Source: Sepioteuthis lessoniana
Lineage: Eukaryota; Mollusca; Cephalopoda; Myopsida; Loliginidae
DNA: 64,000 nucleotides
Direction: 5' to 3'
Assembly (NCBI GenBank): GCA_963585895.1
Contig: OY757911.1
Coordinates: 87,062,275 to 87,126,274, forward strand
Part shown: piece by piece, positions 34,440 to 45,334 of the stretch
How positions within the stretch are numbered: position 1 is the stretch's first letter
How the letters are laid out: each line of letters opens with the position of its first letter
The notes under the pieces: generated by a model
What the model saw: the letters and a program-made list of their open reading frames with translations, nothing else
Database searches by the model: none
What the model was told of the DNA's origin: nothing
Position numbers and translations under genes: made by a program

Positions 34440-35180
34440 CTAACCCTCGCTGCTAGCCGCTTCCACCTCTCGAAGGCGGGGGAAGTTGGCTAAAAAGCTA
34501 CGAAACTACTGAACCAGGAGGTCAAGACAGCGAACAAAGCGATCACGGAAGTGCGCTCGAAAGGCCTCGCACATCTAACGATTCGAACAGAGCACGTGCC
34601 CGTCCGGGGACTTGACCGATTCGATATACCAAAAAGGGAACCTTCGTACTTCTTCCTCACGCACGGAAACGTTGCATTTCACGGCTTTGTTGAGAACTCT
34701 TTGTAAACTACATCTAATTACGTATCCCTTGTAGCTAGCCTCACGCTCAAGATCCCATTTAGCTAAATCTACGGCTTGAGAATTCCCTCTTCCACCGCCC
34801 GGAAAGCTTATCTTCTAAAGATTTTGCTACCTTGGTCCTTTCTAAGTTGAGCTGGCGACTGTATTTGATGGTGAAATCTCTAATCCTATATTTAAGAGAT
34901 CCCCACCACTTATTCCTGGTAACTGCCCCCACTAATGCCCACTGAACTAAGGAATCCAGCCGGTCTCGGAAGTCCCGTATCTCCAGTAAGGAGGTATTGA
35001 ACTTCCAGAAACCAGTTAGACTTGACCAATTAACTAACTGCAAAATGACCCTAAAAAACTTATGATCAGTCCATGCTATATGGTGGAACATGGGATAGGT
35101 AACAAAATCTGTGTCAGCTCTTCTAATACTCGGTCCATATAAAATATGGCATGGACAGAGGGCGAAATATCTAGCCACGT
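34440..35180 (-). pseudogene. LINE linker between endonuclease and RT (copy 1)
   Basis: The 139-codon frame at 34759-35178 reads SIRRADTDFVTYPMFHHIAW and later GFWKFNTSLLEIRDFRDRL, then NLERTKVAKSLEDKLSGRW. This is the end of the endonuclease domain (DH box region, here DHKFFRV) and the helical linker. It is broken by stops on the downstream side (34440-34758), where only scattered peptides such as VRDVIAL-like remnants remain. Confidence 0.75.
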
Positions 35181-35199
35181 CTATATCTCCCTCCCTGGG

Positions 35200-35650
35200 T
35201 GATCCAGACGTGACGGGCCAAAAGTCAATCAGACTGCTTTATCACCTTCCCAACCCTCTAGCTGCCCTCCCGACCCTGTCTATTTTGGGATCAAAGATTG
35301 CATTCCAATCACCCACTAAAACTATCCGTTTCGGGTCGTCGAGGAACGGTGCCAACCGTCGAAAAAAGGAAACCCTCTCTGCAGCGATGTTAGGCACATA
35401 AACCACAGCCAACCGGAACTTGAAACCTTTAACAGCAACATCAGCCACGACTAGCCGGCCCCGTCTTCAGCAAGAACAAGATTTACATCAGCATTAAGGC
35501 TGCGTCCGATTAGCAAGAACACCTCAGCGCTGCTACGGCTGCGGTATGCTGAAAGGATGATATTCTCCAGCACCCGACAGTTCGTAGTGCAAGTGAAGTG
35601 ATTCTCTTGCATTGCAGCAACGTACAACTGAGGTTCGAGAGTTCCCCAAG
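35200..35650 (-). pseudogene. LINE apurinic-type endonuclease domain (copy 1)
   Basis: Read on the minus strand: YVAAMQENHFTCTTNCRVLE (the LQETH-type box with T replaced by N), then RSSAEVFLLIGRSLNADVN. After a frameshift near 35449 comes VADVAVKGFKFRLAVVYVPN and VLVGDWNAIFDPKIDRVG, the GDWN box at about 35302-35313. This enzyme class nicks target DNA to prime reverse transcription. The frameshift and substitution make it inactive. Confidence 0.8.
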
Positions 35651-36600
35651 CAAACGCACATACTTACTTGAATCCCTCATCCCCTTGCATTCAATGTGGT
35701 TTAGTCATCAGACCCACTTACCTTACTCACTGTCGACTACAGCACGGAAATACTCGGGGTGAGGATGTCGATGGCATGTCTGAGGGAGTCGCTGCCGAGC
35801 TCAGTAGTTACTCAGCTATCTCTACACACACCTCCGACATCTAGGGGATACTTCAGTTTAAGGTCCCAGTAAAAGAAAGAGTGAACATAAACAGGGACCC
35901 GCCCTGAACAGAAGGATAATGCTTTTTTAAGGAGAGGTGCTCTATTTCCACCAGCCTTATGTCAGCTCGACTGACTTTTTAAAGGAGTCACCAAACACCT
36001 TTCATGCGACTCCTAGCCGAGTGAACAAAGGTGGTCACCATGGGTGCACCCCAAATTAAATACGGATTAGATACATTTTTGCTATTGATTTTTTAAATTC
36101 ATGTGTGGTTTAAGTGCTCTGCGGTGTTGAAAGTCCGCAGGAAGCTCCTCTGCTTCTGCAGAGCATAAAGCCACCCCTAAGAGTTCTACTTTGTCCTTTT
36201 CGACAGAAGCCAATTTCGCCCTTTGTCGGGCTTTGAGGATTTGTCAATTTTCTTATCGATCTTGCTGATGATCCGAGGAAAGTCTACTAAGTGATCTGGA
36301 GAGGGAGAGAGAAGGGAGAGTTGGGGAGAAGGGAATCGCATTTGAGTTGTTTGGATGGAGATTGTTTGGGTGAGGAGTGATTTGGGGAGGTTTATTTTAA
36401 GGAGAGTTGTTTTGGGGGAAATGGTTGAACTTGCAGTGCAAGGGGAGATTTTAGTAGAGGTTCTTTTAATATGATTTTTCTATAGGGGGATTGGGTTGGG
36501 TACAAAATTTCTTTGCCTTTTTTTTTTAGATTTACAGTGGTTTACATCTCCTCTAGCTGTTCTCCATATGTGCTTTTCTTTTTCCCCTTTCTTTTTGGTT
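35651..36600. other. LINE 5' part of ORF2 / ORF1-ORF2 spacer, G-rich tract
   Basis: Lies inside the LINE. No readable domain. About 36300-36480 is strongly G-rich on the plus strand (many GGGAG, GGGG runs), so it is C-rich in the element's own RNA. Confidence 0.5.
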
Positions 36601-36639
36601 TTTAAGTGGGGGTGATGGAGACTGTTTTTATATTGTTGT

Positions 36640-37345
36640 TTTTGCCCATTCTGCAGATGATATTTCTACTGTTTTTCTCTCGGATTATTTGGATGGTCCG
36701 CATGTTCTAGGGCAGGTTTAGTGGTTGGGCAGTTGGTTTTATCCTTTGTGTTGTTGTCGTTGTTGTTGTTGTTACTATTGTTTGCTAGATTTTTCTGGGG
36801 GCAGAATCTGGCCAAGTGTCTTATCTGTTTGCAGGACCAGCAGAATGGCTGCCTACCCTCCACAACCACCATCATCTGCTTATCTTGTAAATTGATATTT
36901 GCGGGATGGCCTGGACGCTCTCCCTATCCATGAAAACATTGAGGACGTAGTCTACGTGTACCGTCCCATCCGCAGATCTTTTTTGCGTTACTTCCTCTAC
37001 GCTTCCATACGCGCCCGGTAGGCAGCGAGGACGTCCCCATTTAATTGTAATTTGACACTGCGCACGGTGACTCGTATTTGTCTTTTGCCTCTATATTCCG
37101 GTTGAGACCAAAAATGCTTTGTGGAGACGTTATTGCCGGCCAGCTTAACCACCAGCTCTTCTAAGGGCAGCAAGATATCCCAGGTGTCGAAACTACGCCA
37201 GCAAAAATGCTAATTTCCTGGTCCTTAAATTGGTAATGATAAAGGACAGAGTCTTTGCTCTACTTCTGCCACCAGCTCAGGGATAGGTAGTAATTTCTTT
37301 CCTTGGAAGTACGTAGCATACTTCCCGACTCTGTCCTTTTCATAA
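36640..37345 (-). pseudogene. LINE ORF1 with CCHC zinc knuckle (copy 1)
   Basis: Minus-strand frames give KDRVGKYATYFQGKKLLPIP and ELVAEVEQRL (about 37245-37345), then HFWSQPEYRGKRQIRVTVRS (about 37045-37110). Next are EVTQKRSADGTVHVDYVLNV and VVVEGRQPFCWSCKQIRHL, continuing to ARFCPQK, a CX2CX4HX4C knuckle at about 36805-36850. An asparagine-rich stretch encoded by a GTT/TTG-type repeat follows. ORF1 proteins of this type bind the element's RNA. Several frameshifts break it. Confidence 0.7.
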
Positions 37346-37594
37346 TCCTGTGGGGTCTTTTTCTTGATTGCACAGGAAACTGGCGTTGCTGGGCTTGCTG
37401 GCGGTTTTTGTCCCGGTGGAATCGAGCTGGCTAGGAGTGATGTTTTATTTGTTCTCGGTGAAGCCGGTAGCGATGACTATTCTGATGTTGAGGGTCCAGT
37501 TACCGGCTTCTTAGGGAGGACTTCCAGTGTGTTTTCGTTGAAGAGGTCAGTCGGTGTGGATATGAGTTGTGACAATTATGGTAATTACTTCAAA

Positions 37595-38670
37595 TTTATC
37601 TTCTAATTCTGCGGTATCTTTGTACCCTAAAGTGTTTTATGACTGACCCATCAATTTGGTGGAGTAGTAAACCGCTCTTTCGTGAAGTTGGCTTTCCAAT
37701 GGGTTCCTAGAAATTTCTTGGTATAAGCGTTACCTCACTGCCTGTATCCATTTGCATATCCAAATCGAAGGTGTTGATTTTAACCTTTAGTATAATATCT
37801 TTTTTCTTCTGTTCAATTTTTTCTACATTCTTGTTTTTGTTTTTTTACTGAAAAGACTTCAATATTGGTTTCGTTTTCTAATACTTTTTCAACGTGTTTT
37901 TTTTTTTTTATTTGCATACTGCTTGAAATTGGTTCTTTTTTAAAGCAGTTTGTATAAGTTTTCCCAAATGCTAAGCCTTTTCCCTTTTTATTTCATATTC
38001 ACGTCCACTATACAAACATTTTTTTAAATTTTATTTAACATGTAAGTATCGGCGAATATTTGTTTGCTGGATTGGCTTTTATTATGGTTGGATTTCTGTA
38101 CTAATTCTTGTTTCTGCATAAAGTCAATGCAGATATTTAAAGACATATTTTCTATTTGTAGCTGTTCCATTATTTTATATCAGTGTGGTGCATTATACAT
38201 ACCTTCAATTAACCTTAATGGGGTTGTCCTTTTCTATCGTCTCTTCTTCTTGTCCAAGTTTTTCAAACTCACGATATCTACTTGCATTTCGTAGTCGGTG
38301 TAGATATTTTATGATTGGTTCGTCAATTTCTTGTTTCATCGACATGAACTTCGTTCTTTTTGTCACGACCAACCTTTTCTTGGGCCTCATATTTCTTCTT
38401 TTGATCTGACTTATTTTTTCAAAAGTCAGGTCTTCCAGGTTTGTGGGATACGCCATGGTGGAAACTTTCATTATCACCTCGCATCCAGCTGTAGTCACAA
38501 AGAGATCGGTAATCTCATTTTCTCCTCTCTTTTCTTTATCGTCTTTCAGCTTTTTAGTTCTTGCGCTCGCAGCAAAATATCGTAGCCACGTATCGACAAA
38601 ATCAGGATCCTCGAGAGACAATAAGTATCTTATCGGCGACGCCATTGTTCTGGTGTGCAAGGTTAGCACT
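37595..38670 (-). pseudogene. Ty3/gypsy-like gag-protease fragment
   Basis: The minus strand encodes a gag-like frame of about 150 codons (38205-38669). The likely start is MASPIRYLLSLEDPDFVDTW, the second Met. It continues with MAYPTNLEDLTFEKISQI and EIDEPIIKYLHRLRNASRYR. The homology then runs on past a frameshift as LRLIEGMYNAP, LQIENMSLNICIDFMQKQEL and a decayed zinc-knuckle region. The protease follows: LDMQMDTGSEVTLIPRNF, with the DTGS active site at about 37737-37748, then a stop. RT and integrase are missing because a LINE begins right after. No intact LTR was recognised upstream. Confidence 0.78.
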
Positions 38671-40132
38671 TGTTAGTGTCTAATCCAGCTTCCCAGTTAT
38701 TCTCATTGAGAGACTTACAAAGACTCTCTCTTAAACTTATGCAAATTAGGCAGATTGATTTGCCTGTATCACTACACAATTGCTTGAGAAAATGATTTCT
38801 GTTTTGCATATTAATCACGATAATATGGGTTCCATGTGTGCGCTCACTTTCATTACAATAATATACCTAGATAAATAAATATTAAATGTTAATTACAGCA
38901 TTCATTCTCTTATTTGTTTTCAATAAATCATGAAATAAATTCTGAAATTTTATCTGAATTTAAATCTTATTAAACAACCACCAAAGGCAGTGTTTAAATA
39001 AGTCTTTATTAATTTACTTATTGTGCAGTCACTAAGAAACTTACAACTACCAACACCAACAAAATTGAACAGAATTTAATCCAACGGTTACCACATTCTG
39101 GTTTACCGGCATTTTATTATAATTCTTCATCTTTGGAATCCTGTTACTTTTTTATTCCGTTTCTTTGATGTTTGTTTTTAACTACAATGAAAGACCCTTC
39201 TGATTTCATTACCTTGAAGATTTTTCAATTTTTTTTCTGTTTCACTTTATCCATTTTCTCAGAATAATGGGGTTACTACACATCTTTGGTGCCAGAGATT
39301 CTCCTTAGCTTTATCCATTATATTTTTTATTTCATTTAAATATACCATTTGAGAGCAAAATGAAATCTAAGTGGTTTGCTTATATCAACATATCACCGGT
39401 CCTATCGAAGTTGATTGATCAAATATATTTAATCCTAAGCACTGGATAGAGTTCTTAGATTAATCAGATTTTTATAGTAAAATCATTTTCAATTAATTTT
39501 ATATTATCACCGTCCATAATTCTCTTGCTGAATTCTATGGAAATACTTTGAAAAACTAGCAAAATGCTTCTTGTATGTAAGTATGATAATGATGACCAAC
39601 AGAATGCTGGTCACTATGATCATACTTACATATGAAAATAAGAACTGTGATACGGGTCATCTAAATATGGTGTATTTTACTTTTTTCTCACACCAGCAAC
39701 TTTAAGGAATTACATTTCATAAATAATAAAGATCTTTTTTCTTTCAGACTGTACATCTAAGAAAGTTATAAATGAAACGACCAAAACGTTGTGATGAAAA
39801 AATCAATATAAATTATGCGTTCAATAATCCGAAAGACAAAAATTAGTTTGTTTGTTTGTTTGTTTGTCTTTTGTTTTTGGGGGGAGGGGGTTGTCTTTTT
39901 GTTTGTTTGTTTGTTTGTTTTTAATTACATTACAATTCAATCTTTGTGCTAATATGGTTAAATGAAAATGATTCCAAAGCAAAATGGTTGTTTATTTTCT
40001 TTAAGGATAACATCAACTCTTTTGGCTTTTTAATGCTAAAACTGGGTTTTTGTATATATGATTTCAGGTGTGGGAATATATTGCTAGATATAATTTTCAT
40101 TAACTGTTTCTCTCAACGCGGTGGACTCTCAG
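38671..40132. other. AT-rich sequence, no gene recognised
   Basis: The part next to gag may be its untranslated leader. An imperfect hairpin lies at 39573-39634 and (GTTT)n tracts at about 39846-39868 and 39899-39920. Confidence 0.45.
39573..39634. repeat. Imperfect inverted repeat, arms about 28 bp
   Basis: Left arm 39573-39600 (begins gtatgtaagtatgat) pairs with right arm 39606-39634 (ends atcatacttacatatg) around a 5-nt loop, with a few mismatches in the middle. Confidence 0.85.
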
Positions 40133-40330
40133 CTACTGAATTTTAACTGCTATAGAATCAAAAGGGTAGTATGTTTTAATCATGAGGATGCTAGAGCTTG
40201 ACATAACCAGTCGACTGATCGAATCGGCCCTCTCCGACCGCCAATCTAGCCCAAGTAAGAGCCGAAGGGGAGCGTTACAAGTCACGTGAATATTTAGTAC
40301 ACGGATAACTGACTGCTCAGCCACCACGAT
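40133..40330 (-). repeat. Possible tRNA-derived SINE, unusual
   Basis: On the minus strand the segment starts gtggtggctgagcagtcagt, an A-box-like start resembling class II tRNAs. The expected B box is weak. GC is higher than the flanks. The 64-codon minus-strand frame here is not a convincing gene. Confidence 0.4.
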
Positions 40331-41009
40331 CTCGTCTTCAGACTTTTGGGTAGCTACCCAGAGCCAATAGGTAGCTCCATAGTTGGGGAGAGGACTTACT
40401 TCTCAACGGAAGTGCTGTCACATGAGTAATAAATCACATGATTGTTCGGTTCATTACTAAGTGCTTATTCCTTTTCTCTTGCTTCCATCAAAAGTCAATA
40501 GACACAAACTTCCAGACTGAAAAAAAAAACTGATTTGACAGATTTCTCATCCTTCACAGTGTGTCTTGACGCAAATTACACCATGGCAAAAATCGCTGAA
40601 CTTTTTGTAAGTGCGTATTTCGTAAAGCATTGCAAGCAATTTTTGGAAGGATAGTATAAAAAGGAATAATGAAGTTATATTCCTAACGTTGTTACATAAT
40701 GATGCCATCAATCGGTTAGGTAAACGGAAGAAACGACAGAAAGGATATAAAGGTCGCTTGAGAAACAAGTGTTATTATTTTAAACAAATTTCAAGGCTTA
40801 CGAATGGATTTGTAATTATATATATATCCTCATCATATAAAATTACACGTTAGCCAAACTACCGAGCGAAATGAAAGCTTTGGATATAAATAGAAGCCAA
40901 AAAAAATTTCAGTGCTAGAGAGAGAAGTAGAGAGAGAAATAGAGAAAAAGAGAGAGAGAAAAAAAATGTTCGCCACTATCACATTATGTGCCCCAATGCA
41001 TTGACCGTT
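40331..41009. other. AT-rich sequence, nothing recognised
   Basis: Holds a purine tract (GAGAGA-rich) at about 40914-40968. Confidence 0.5.
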
Positions 41010-41011
41010 TG

Positions 41012-41373
41012 ATTTTAATGACATGTCAACTCATCTGGGGTTATTTTTAGCCCAAAGGTTAGGTTATTGCATACTTTGTACGTGTATATTCAAATTTTTG
41101 TGTAGTTTCTTAAGTTTTTTGCACATATGATATCCATTATTCCTATCAACTCCAACTAATTTGCAAATATATATTTTTGACACAGATGGAACACTTTCAG
41201 TTACTACCACTCTGGGTCAGAGTGCAATGAAGATGTACCCACACCCGATCTCTAAAACTAGAACCTTATCTCCGAATACAAGTTACTATCCAAGTCAGGA
41301 CACTTCTTTTGGGGGTCTTAACCCTTTGCATAGGATACAATCAGCGTATTCTCAGTTTCACCGACAGGGCAAT
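41012..41373 (+). repeat. Composite repeat, diverged
   Basis: A decayed module A (tgacatgtcaactcatctgg) is followed by monomer-like sequence (ttcctatcaactccaactaa) and module B from about 41197 (actaccactctgggtcagag, tctaaaactagaaccttatc, gtcaggacacttcttttggg) to caccgacagggcaattg. Confidence 0.7.
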
Positions 41374-42399
41374 TGTGGATCGAATAGAAATTAATAAAAC
41401 TTCTTCACGTTTTCAAAATTAACCTAAATTCCTGTTGTTGATCCTTCTAACAGTCTCGATTTTTAAAAAAAAGGTACTAAGTTTAAAGAAATTTCTTTTG
41501 TTGAGTTGATTCTCTTTCACCGCCAGAAGACATGGTCATCACTCTGAATATATTACTGTATTATCTATAACAGATAAAAGTAAAATCAAAACATTAAATT
41601 CCAGTAGAGAAGCTAGTTTGCTACTTTGCTAACTGAAATATATGGATATTGTTTTATATCATAAATCATTAAAAATAATCAGTTTGATAGTAATTACAAA
41701 AGGTGATATTGTATGCTATTCTCTGACTTGTTCTATTAATGTTTTTTTTTTAATTTTTGCTTCGAAAGGGACAATATGATATAATCTAATTTTTAAATCA
41801 TTATACTGCAAATAGCATTTTCATTAGCTTACTTTAAATCTGTGATCCTATAAGGGTCGGAGGCCGGTGAGAGAAATCTTATTAATCAGAGGAAAAAGAA
41901 AACGATGGTGTAATGGAATTTTGAAATGAAGTGTAAATAAAGATTGTCTATTATGAGAAGGAATTTGACCAAAACGAATTGTTATTGAAAAAAGAAAAGC
42001 AAATGTTATTGTTTAACCTAGAGGTAGTCAGAAGATAAGTGGATTGTTTTGACAAAGCACTGTGTTCCGGACGGTTTGGGGTGGAGGTGCTGAATCCAGA
42101 TCAAAGCCAAGACTTGTCAATTATTAAAAACGACTGCTCTAAAACTAGAATAAAACTTCGAATACGGAATTTGTTTTCTTTAAACGATCCCGAAATAATA
42201 GGCGTCAACGGAAAATTATTGAAATCCGAATTAGGAGAAAATTGATCTTTTTTGGTCCCACCCCTTCAGAAGAAGATTAACATAAATTGGCTGGATTTGT
42301 CCTACGTAGAGGAAGACCAACTGTAGACTGTGGCAGACAGTGGCAAACAAGCTAGAAGGCAGTTACTAGAGTTCACGCATTCTGTGCTCTAACCTTGTG
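41374..42399. other. AT-rich sequence, no gene recognised
   Basis: A 68-codon plus-strand frame (42039-42245) reads LNPDQSQDLSIIKNDCSKTR and is less repetitive than most, but I recognise no family. Confidence 0.45.
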
Positions 42400-43080
42400 T
42401 CAGTCTACCCAGAGAGGAGAGGAAGAGAAAAACCATTTTATATGTTGTTGAGCGTGAAAGTAGAAAAGCGAATTGAAGCCTGGAAAAATGAAACAATTAT
42501 GTGCCAGACCCGCAGAGAGAGAGAGTAGCGAAGAGAAATCGATATAATACGATACTTTAGAGACCAGTGTGGAGCGGGCAAGAAATGCTTTTGTGCCGGA
42601 CTCGTGAAGATAGTGTAGAGAAGAGAAATCGACATAATGATACTTCGAGGGGAACTTTTGCCAAACTGCCCTGGGTATAGAAAACATGAAGTGAATAAAG
42701 AGAATACGATAAGGATAGAGAGTCCTACTGAGAGAACGCGAGTCGAAATCCCCGTCACTCTGAGACCTGACCTTCTATCAGACTACCCTAGGAGTAGAAA
42801 GAAAACGAAGTGAATCAAGAAAACACGACAATTGCAGAAAGACTGAGAAAAGCCCGAATTAATAGAAAAAGACAATTCCTAGATTCCACATCTTTGACCT
42901 TGTACCTGACTAGCCTGAGTATAGAAAGTGAAGAAGGCCAATCATAATACAAAGCTGAGAAAAAGCAAAAAAGCTTAACATAATAAGCGCTTGAGGAAAA
43001 CAAACATAAGCGCCATTTAAGATTGCCTTGCGCCAGACTATAGACAGCGAGAAATAGAAAAGCCTAAAACTTATACGAGG
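42400..43080. repeat. Purine-rich degenerate tandem repeat
   Basis: A unit of roughly 90-125 bp recurs five or six times. Landmark words are gtgccagacccgcagagaga (42501) and gtgccggactcgtgaagata (42593), then cctgggtatagaaaacatga (about 42670), ccctaggagtagaaagaaaa (about 42785) and gcctgagtatagaaagtgaa (about 42911), with a last echo gcgccagactatagacagcg near 43030. aagagaaatcga occurs in the first two units. The two overlapping minus-strand frames (95 and 106 codons) read through it. Confidence 0.6.
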
Positions 43081-43562
43081 AATGGAAGAACTGTTAATAT
43101 GTGTACTGGTCTTTGATTAAAATTTGTCACCCCCGAGATATATCTGTATCATTTTTGAAAGACACTTTTTATACACTAAATATTATTTTGCAAGCTGTGT
43201 TTTGTTTTCTCTTATTTGGCGTCGACTTTTGTTTTTGATTTGTGCTTTTTACTTCGTTTACTCACTAACCAGCGACTCTAACTAACGGTTCATCTGTTGC
43301 CTGGATCTAAGAAACACAACGTGGGCAGATAACGAATCGGTCATGTCATCTGAATATATATCCGACCACAGGAATGATGAGCAGATTGGAAGTGGAATGT
43401 ACCGTTAGAAATCGACAATTAAGTAATTTCTTATATTTTTCGTTAAAGGAAAATTATCTTCACCTTTACTTCAAATCTTATTTCATATACCCAAATTGAG
43501 ATTCTCTTCCTTTACACTCGGGAGCCTTAACGTAACAGCTGACTTACCAATTACACTACTCT
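43081..43562. other. Spacer, nothing recognised
   Basis: No supported feature. Confidence 0.45.
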
Positions 43563-43824
43563 ATTGCCGACTCTTAAATACGTTGACTGTATGTCCTCTG
43601 TGAAGAGGTAAGACACCCCACACAAAAAGGGCGTCCTGGGTATGACACTGAATCTGAGGTTGAAGCTCCATTTCTGGAAATCTGGGGAGTGTGCCCCTTC
43701 ATTACCATTACTGCCAGGTTCACTCTGACCCGGAGAGGTAGTACATATTAGGGTCTTATGTATCGGTGAAATGAATATATTTGAAAATTATCAATATTGA
43801 ATATAAATACATTATCTTGAGTAG

Positions 43825-44343
43825 TGTCATATAATGGCGGAGGGATTTCGTTTTATATATCTTGCCCTTCGGTTTAGTTAGGTTGAGAACTTTTCGCTTA
43901 GTGCATGGGTTAGTTAGGTGCAACATTAACGCAGGTGTTCACGCGCGCGCGGAGAGAATGTGTCATTCAGAGATGTCACAATAAAAATCCCCGATAGGAA
44001 TTGGGACCAGGGTATTTGGGTGACATCACGCACTTGAAGCGTGGGCTGAGATTTGAGAAAAAGCAGGGAGTTGACTTTCTGCCTCGGAAGAAGAAAGTTG
44101 ACTTTCAGAGCAGGGCGAGGCCAGACGACTTTGTGCGCTTCGGGCGCCGCGCGTTAATTGGGTTGAGAGCTGACGATGTAAAAGCAGTCAGCATAGAAAG
44201 ATTGTGTCTCTCTCTCCTCATGTCGAAAAACCTTTTAACTCAAAAGTAATAAAAAGTTTCGTACCTGAACTAAGAAGTCGTAAAGTGTTATATTTCGGAT
44301 TCCCTATGTCCATTTCACATATCCGTATCATGGGTATGTTACA
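43825..44343 (+). mobile_element. Solo LTR, 519 bp, with 4-bp target duplication
   Basis: Begins TGTCATATAATGGCGG and ends GGGTATGTTACA, the TG...CA ends of retroviral-type LTRs. It is flanked directly by GTAG at 43821-43824 and 44344-44347. The interior has a polyadenylation-like aataaaaagttt near 44248-44260, a (CG)n patch at about 43943-43953 and the phrase tgtgtctctctct that recurs at 56505. No internal retroelement coding sequence is attached, so this is a solo LTR left after recombination between two LTRs. The 82-codon plus-strand frame inside (44001-44249) is probably chance. A Ty3/gypsy-type origin is inferred from the short duplication. Confidence 0.78.
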
Positions 44344-44440
44344 GTAGCAGAAAGTTAGTTATATAAGGAATAGTCGCATGAAACAATAATTGTTTACTTA
44401 AGTTTGTTGCAAGTTACTTGAAATCATTTGACTGCCAATA

Positions 44441-44720
44441 AATGGTGTAATGGTTATCGTCGTAGGAAATGGACACAGCGACACGAGTTCAAATCCTGGA
44501 CCAGACTAATTGCATTTCACATAGCACTAATACCCTTGGGAAAGGTATGAATCCAATTGTTCTCCCTCCAGCTATGGGTAAATAGAAAGACAGACTAGGT
44601 TCTTCAGCCTTGGTGAGGCAACTAGTCTAGGAGAAGGAAAACTCTGAATTCAAACCTGTTAAACTCCGCTTAAGAATCAACCTTGTGTCACATCCTGCCC
44701 GAGCGGAGGGGTTGGTAAAT
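44441..44720 (+). repeat. tRNA-derived SINE (family 1), 5' shortened
   Basis: Starts at aatggtgtaatggttatcgt, so the first dozen bases of the head are missing. B box agttcaaatcctgg, body cccttgggaaaggtatgaat and agctatgggtaaatag, tail gtgtcacatcctgcccgagc. Close in sequence to the copies at 3670 and 8145. No clear target duplication. Confidence 0.85.
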
Positions 44721-45258
44721 ATGATATGATAAATGATTATTATTAAATAGAAATAATTAGTTAAAACCAAAGGAGTATTAGTATTTGATAGGAATACTTA
44801 GAACTATGCAGCTATGTAGAAATTATTTGTATTAGATAGGAATACTTGATATCATAGAACTGTGCAAAAAATCTTATGAAACAATAACATAAAAAAATGT
44901 AAATATGAATGTACAATCACCGCGATTACTTAAACTTTAAACAAAAAAAGGGTTGAAATGCTGTTAAAATCAATCAATCACTCATTTAAACATTACCAAT
45001 TAAGCTATAAAGACTACTTGATGCAATCATTCAAAAATAGCTATATAGTTATTCTTAATTTTTCTCATACTTCTGGTAAGCCATTTACATATGCTTAGAG
45101 TATAAGTAACAGTATTATTCATTCCTGATCTACGATGTCATAAAGATCAGTAAGAAGTGAAAAAAACAAGAAAAATTAACACGAAGCAAATTCTAATAAA
45201 AAAATCAATGGTAATTGACTAGCTAAGAACATCGATAATCCTCTCCTAACGCGATTAA

Positions 45259-45325
45259 TTTGGTTTGTTTGATGATATATCAACCATCGTTTGCTATTTA
45301 ACGCTAAAGCGATTCTTGTAGAACT
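45259..45325 (+). repeat. Composite repeat, module A fragment
   Basis: Contains ggtttgtttgatgatatatc and tttgctatttaacgctaaag, equivalent to module A, truncated by the SINE that follows. Confidence 0.55.
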
Positions 45326-45334
45326 ATAATGATA

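Larger units (their letters stand above)
33454..37590 (-). mobile_element. Tx1/L1-like non-LTR retrotransposon, 3'-truncated
   Basis: A minus-strand LINE with higher GC than its surroundings. In order it holds ORF1 with a CCHC zinc knuckle, an apurinic-type endonuclease, a linker and a reverse transcriptase. Homology stops just after the RT (peptide LERNWSDVQAK near 33455-33490), so the C-terminal zinc finger and 3' end are absent. The 5' end abuts a Ty3/gypsy fragment on the same strand. Stops and frameshifts occur in every domain. The clade is inferred from layout and protein style; a related clade cannot be excluded. Confidence 0.85.
43563..44880 (-). repeat. Composite repeat carrying an LTR and a SINE
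   Basis: Module B reversed (43563-43765: attgccgactcttaaata, gaggtaagacaccccacac, tcactctgacccggagaggt) leads to monomers at 43766-43820, 44348-44440 and 44721-44880 (aggaatacttgatatcatag, gtagaaattatttgtattag). The monomer tract is interrupted first by a 519-bp LTR and then by a SINE. Module A is not visible at the far end. Confidence 0.75.

Noticed and set aside
38331..38676. Two plus-strand frames of 77-84 codons
   Set aside because: They are antisense to the gypsy-like gag frame, which has recognisable homology.
42400..42758. Overlapping 95- and 106-codon minus-strand frames
   Set aside because: Both read through the purine-rich tandem repeat in different frames, which is typical of repeat artefacts.
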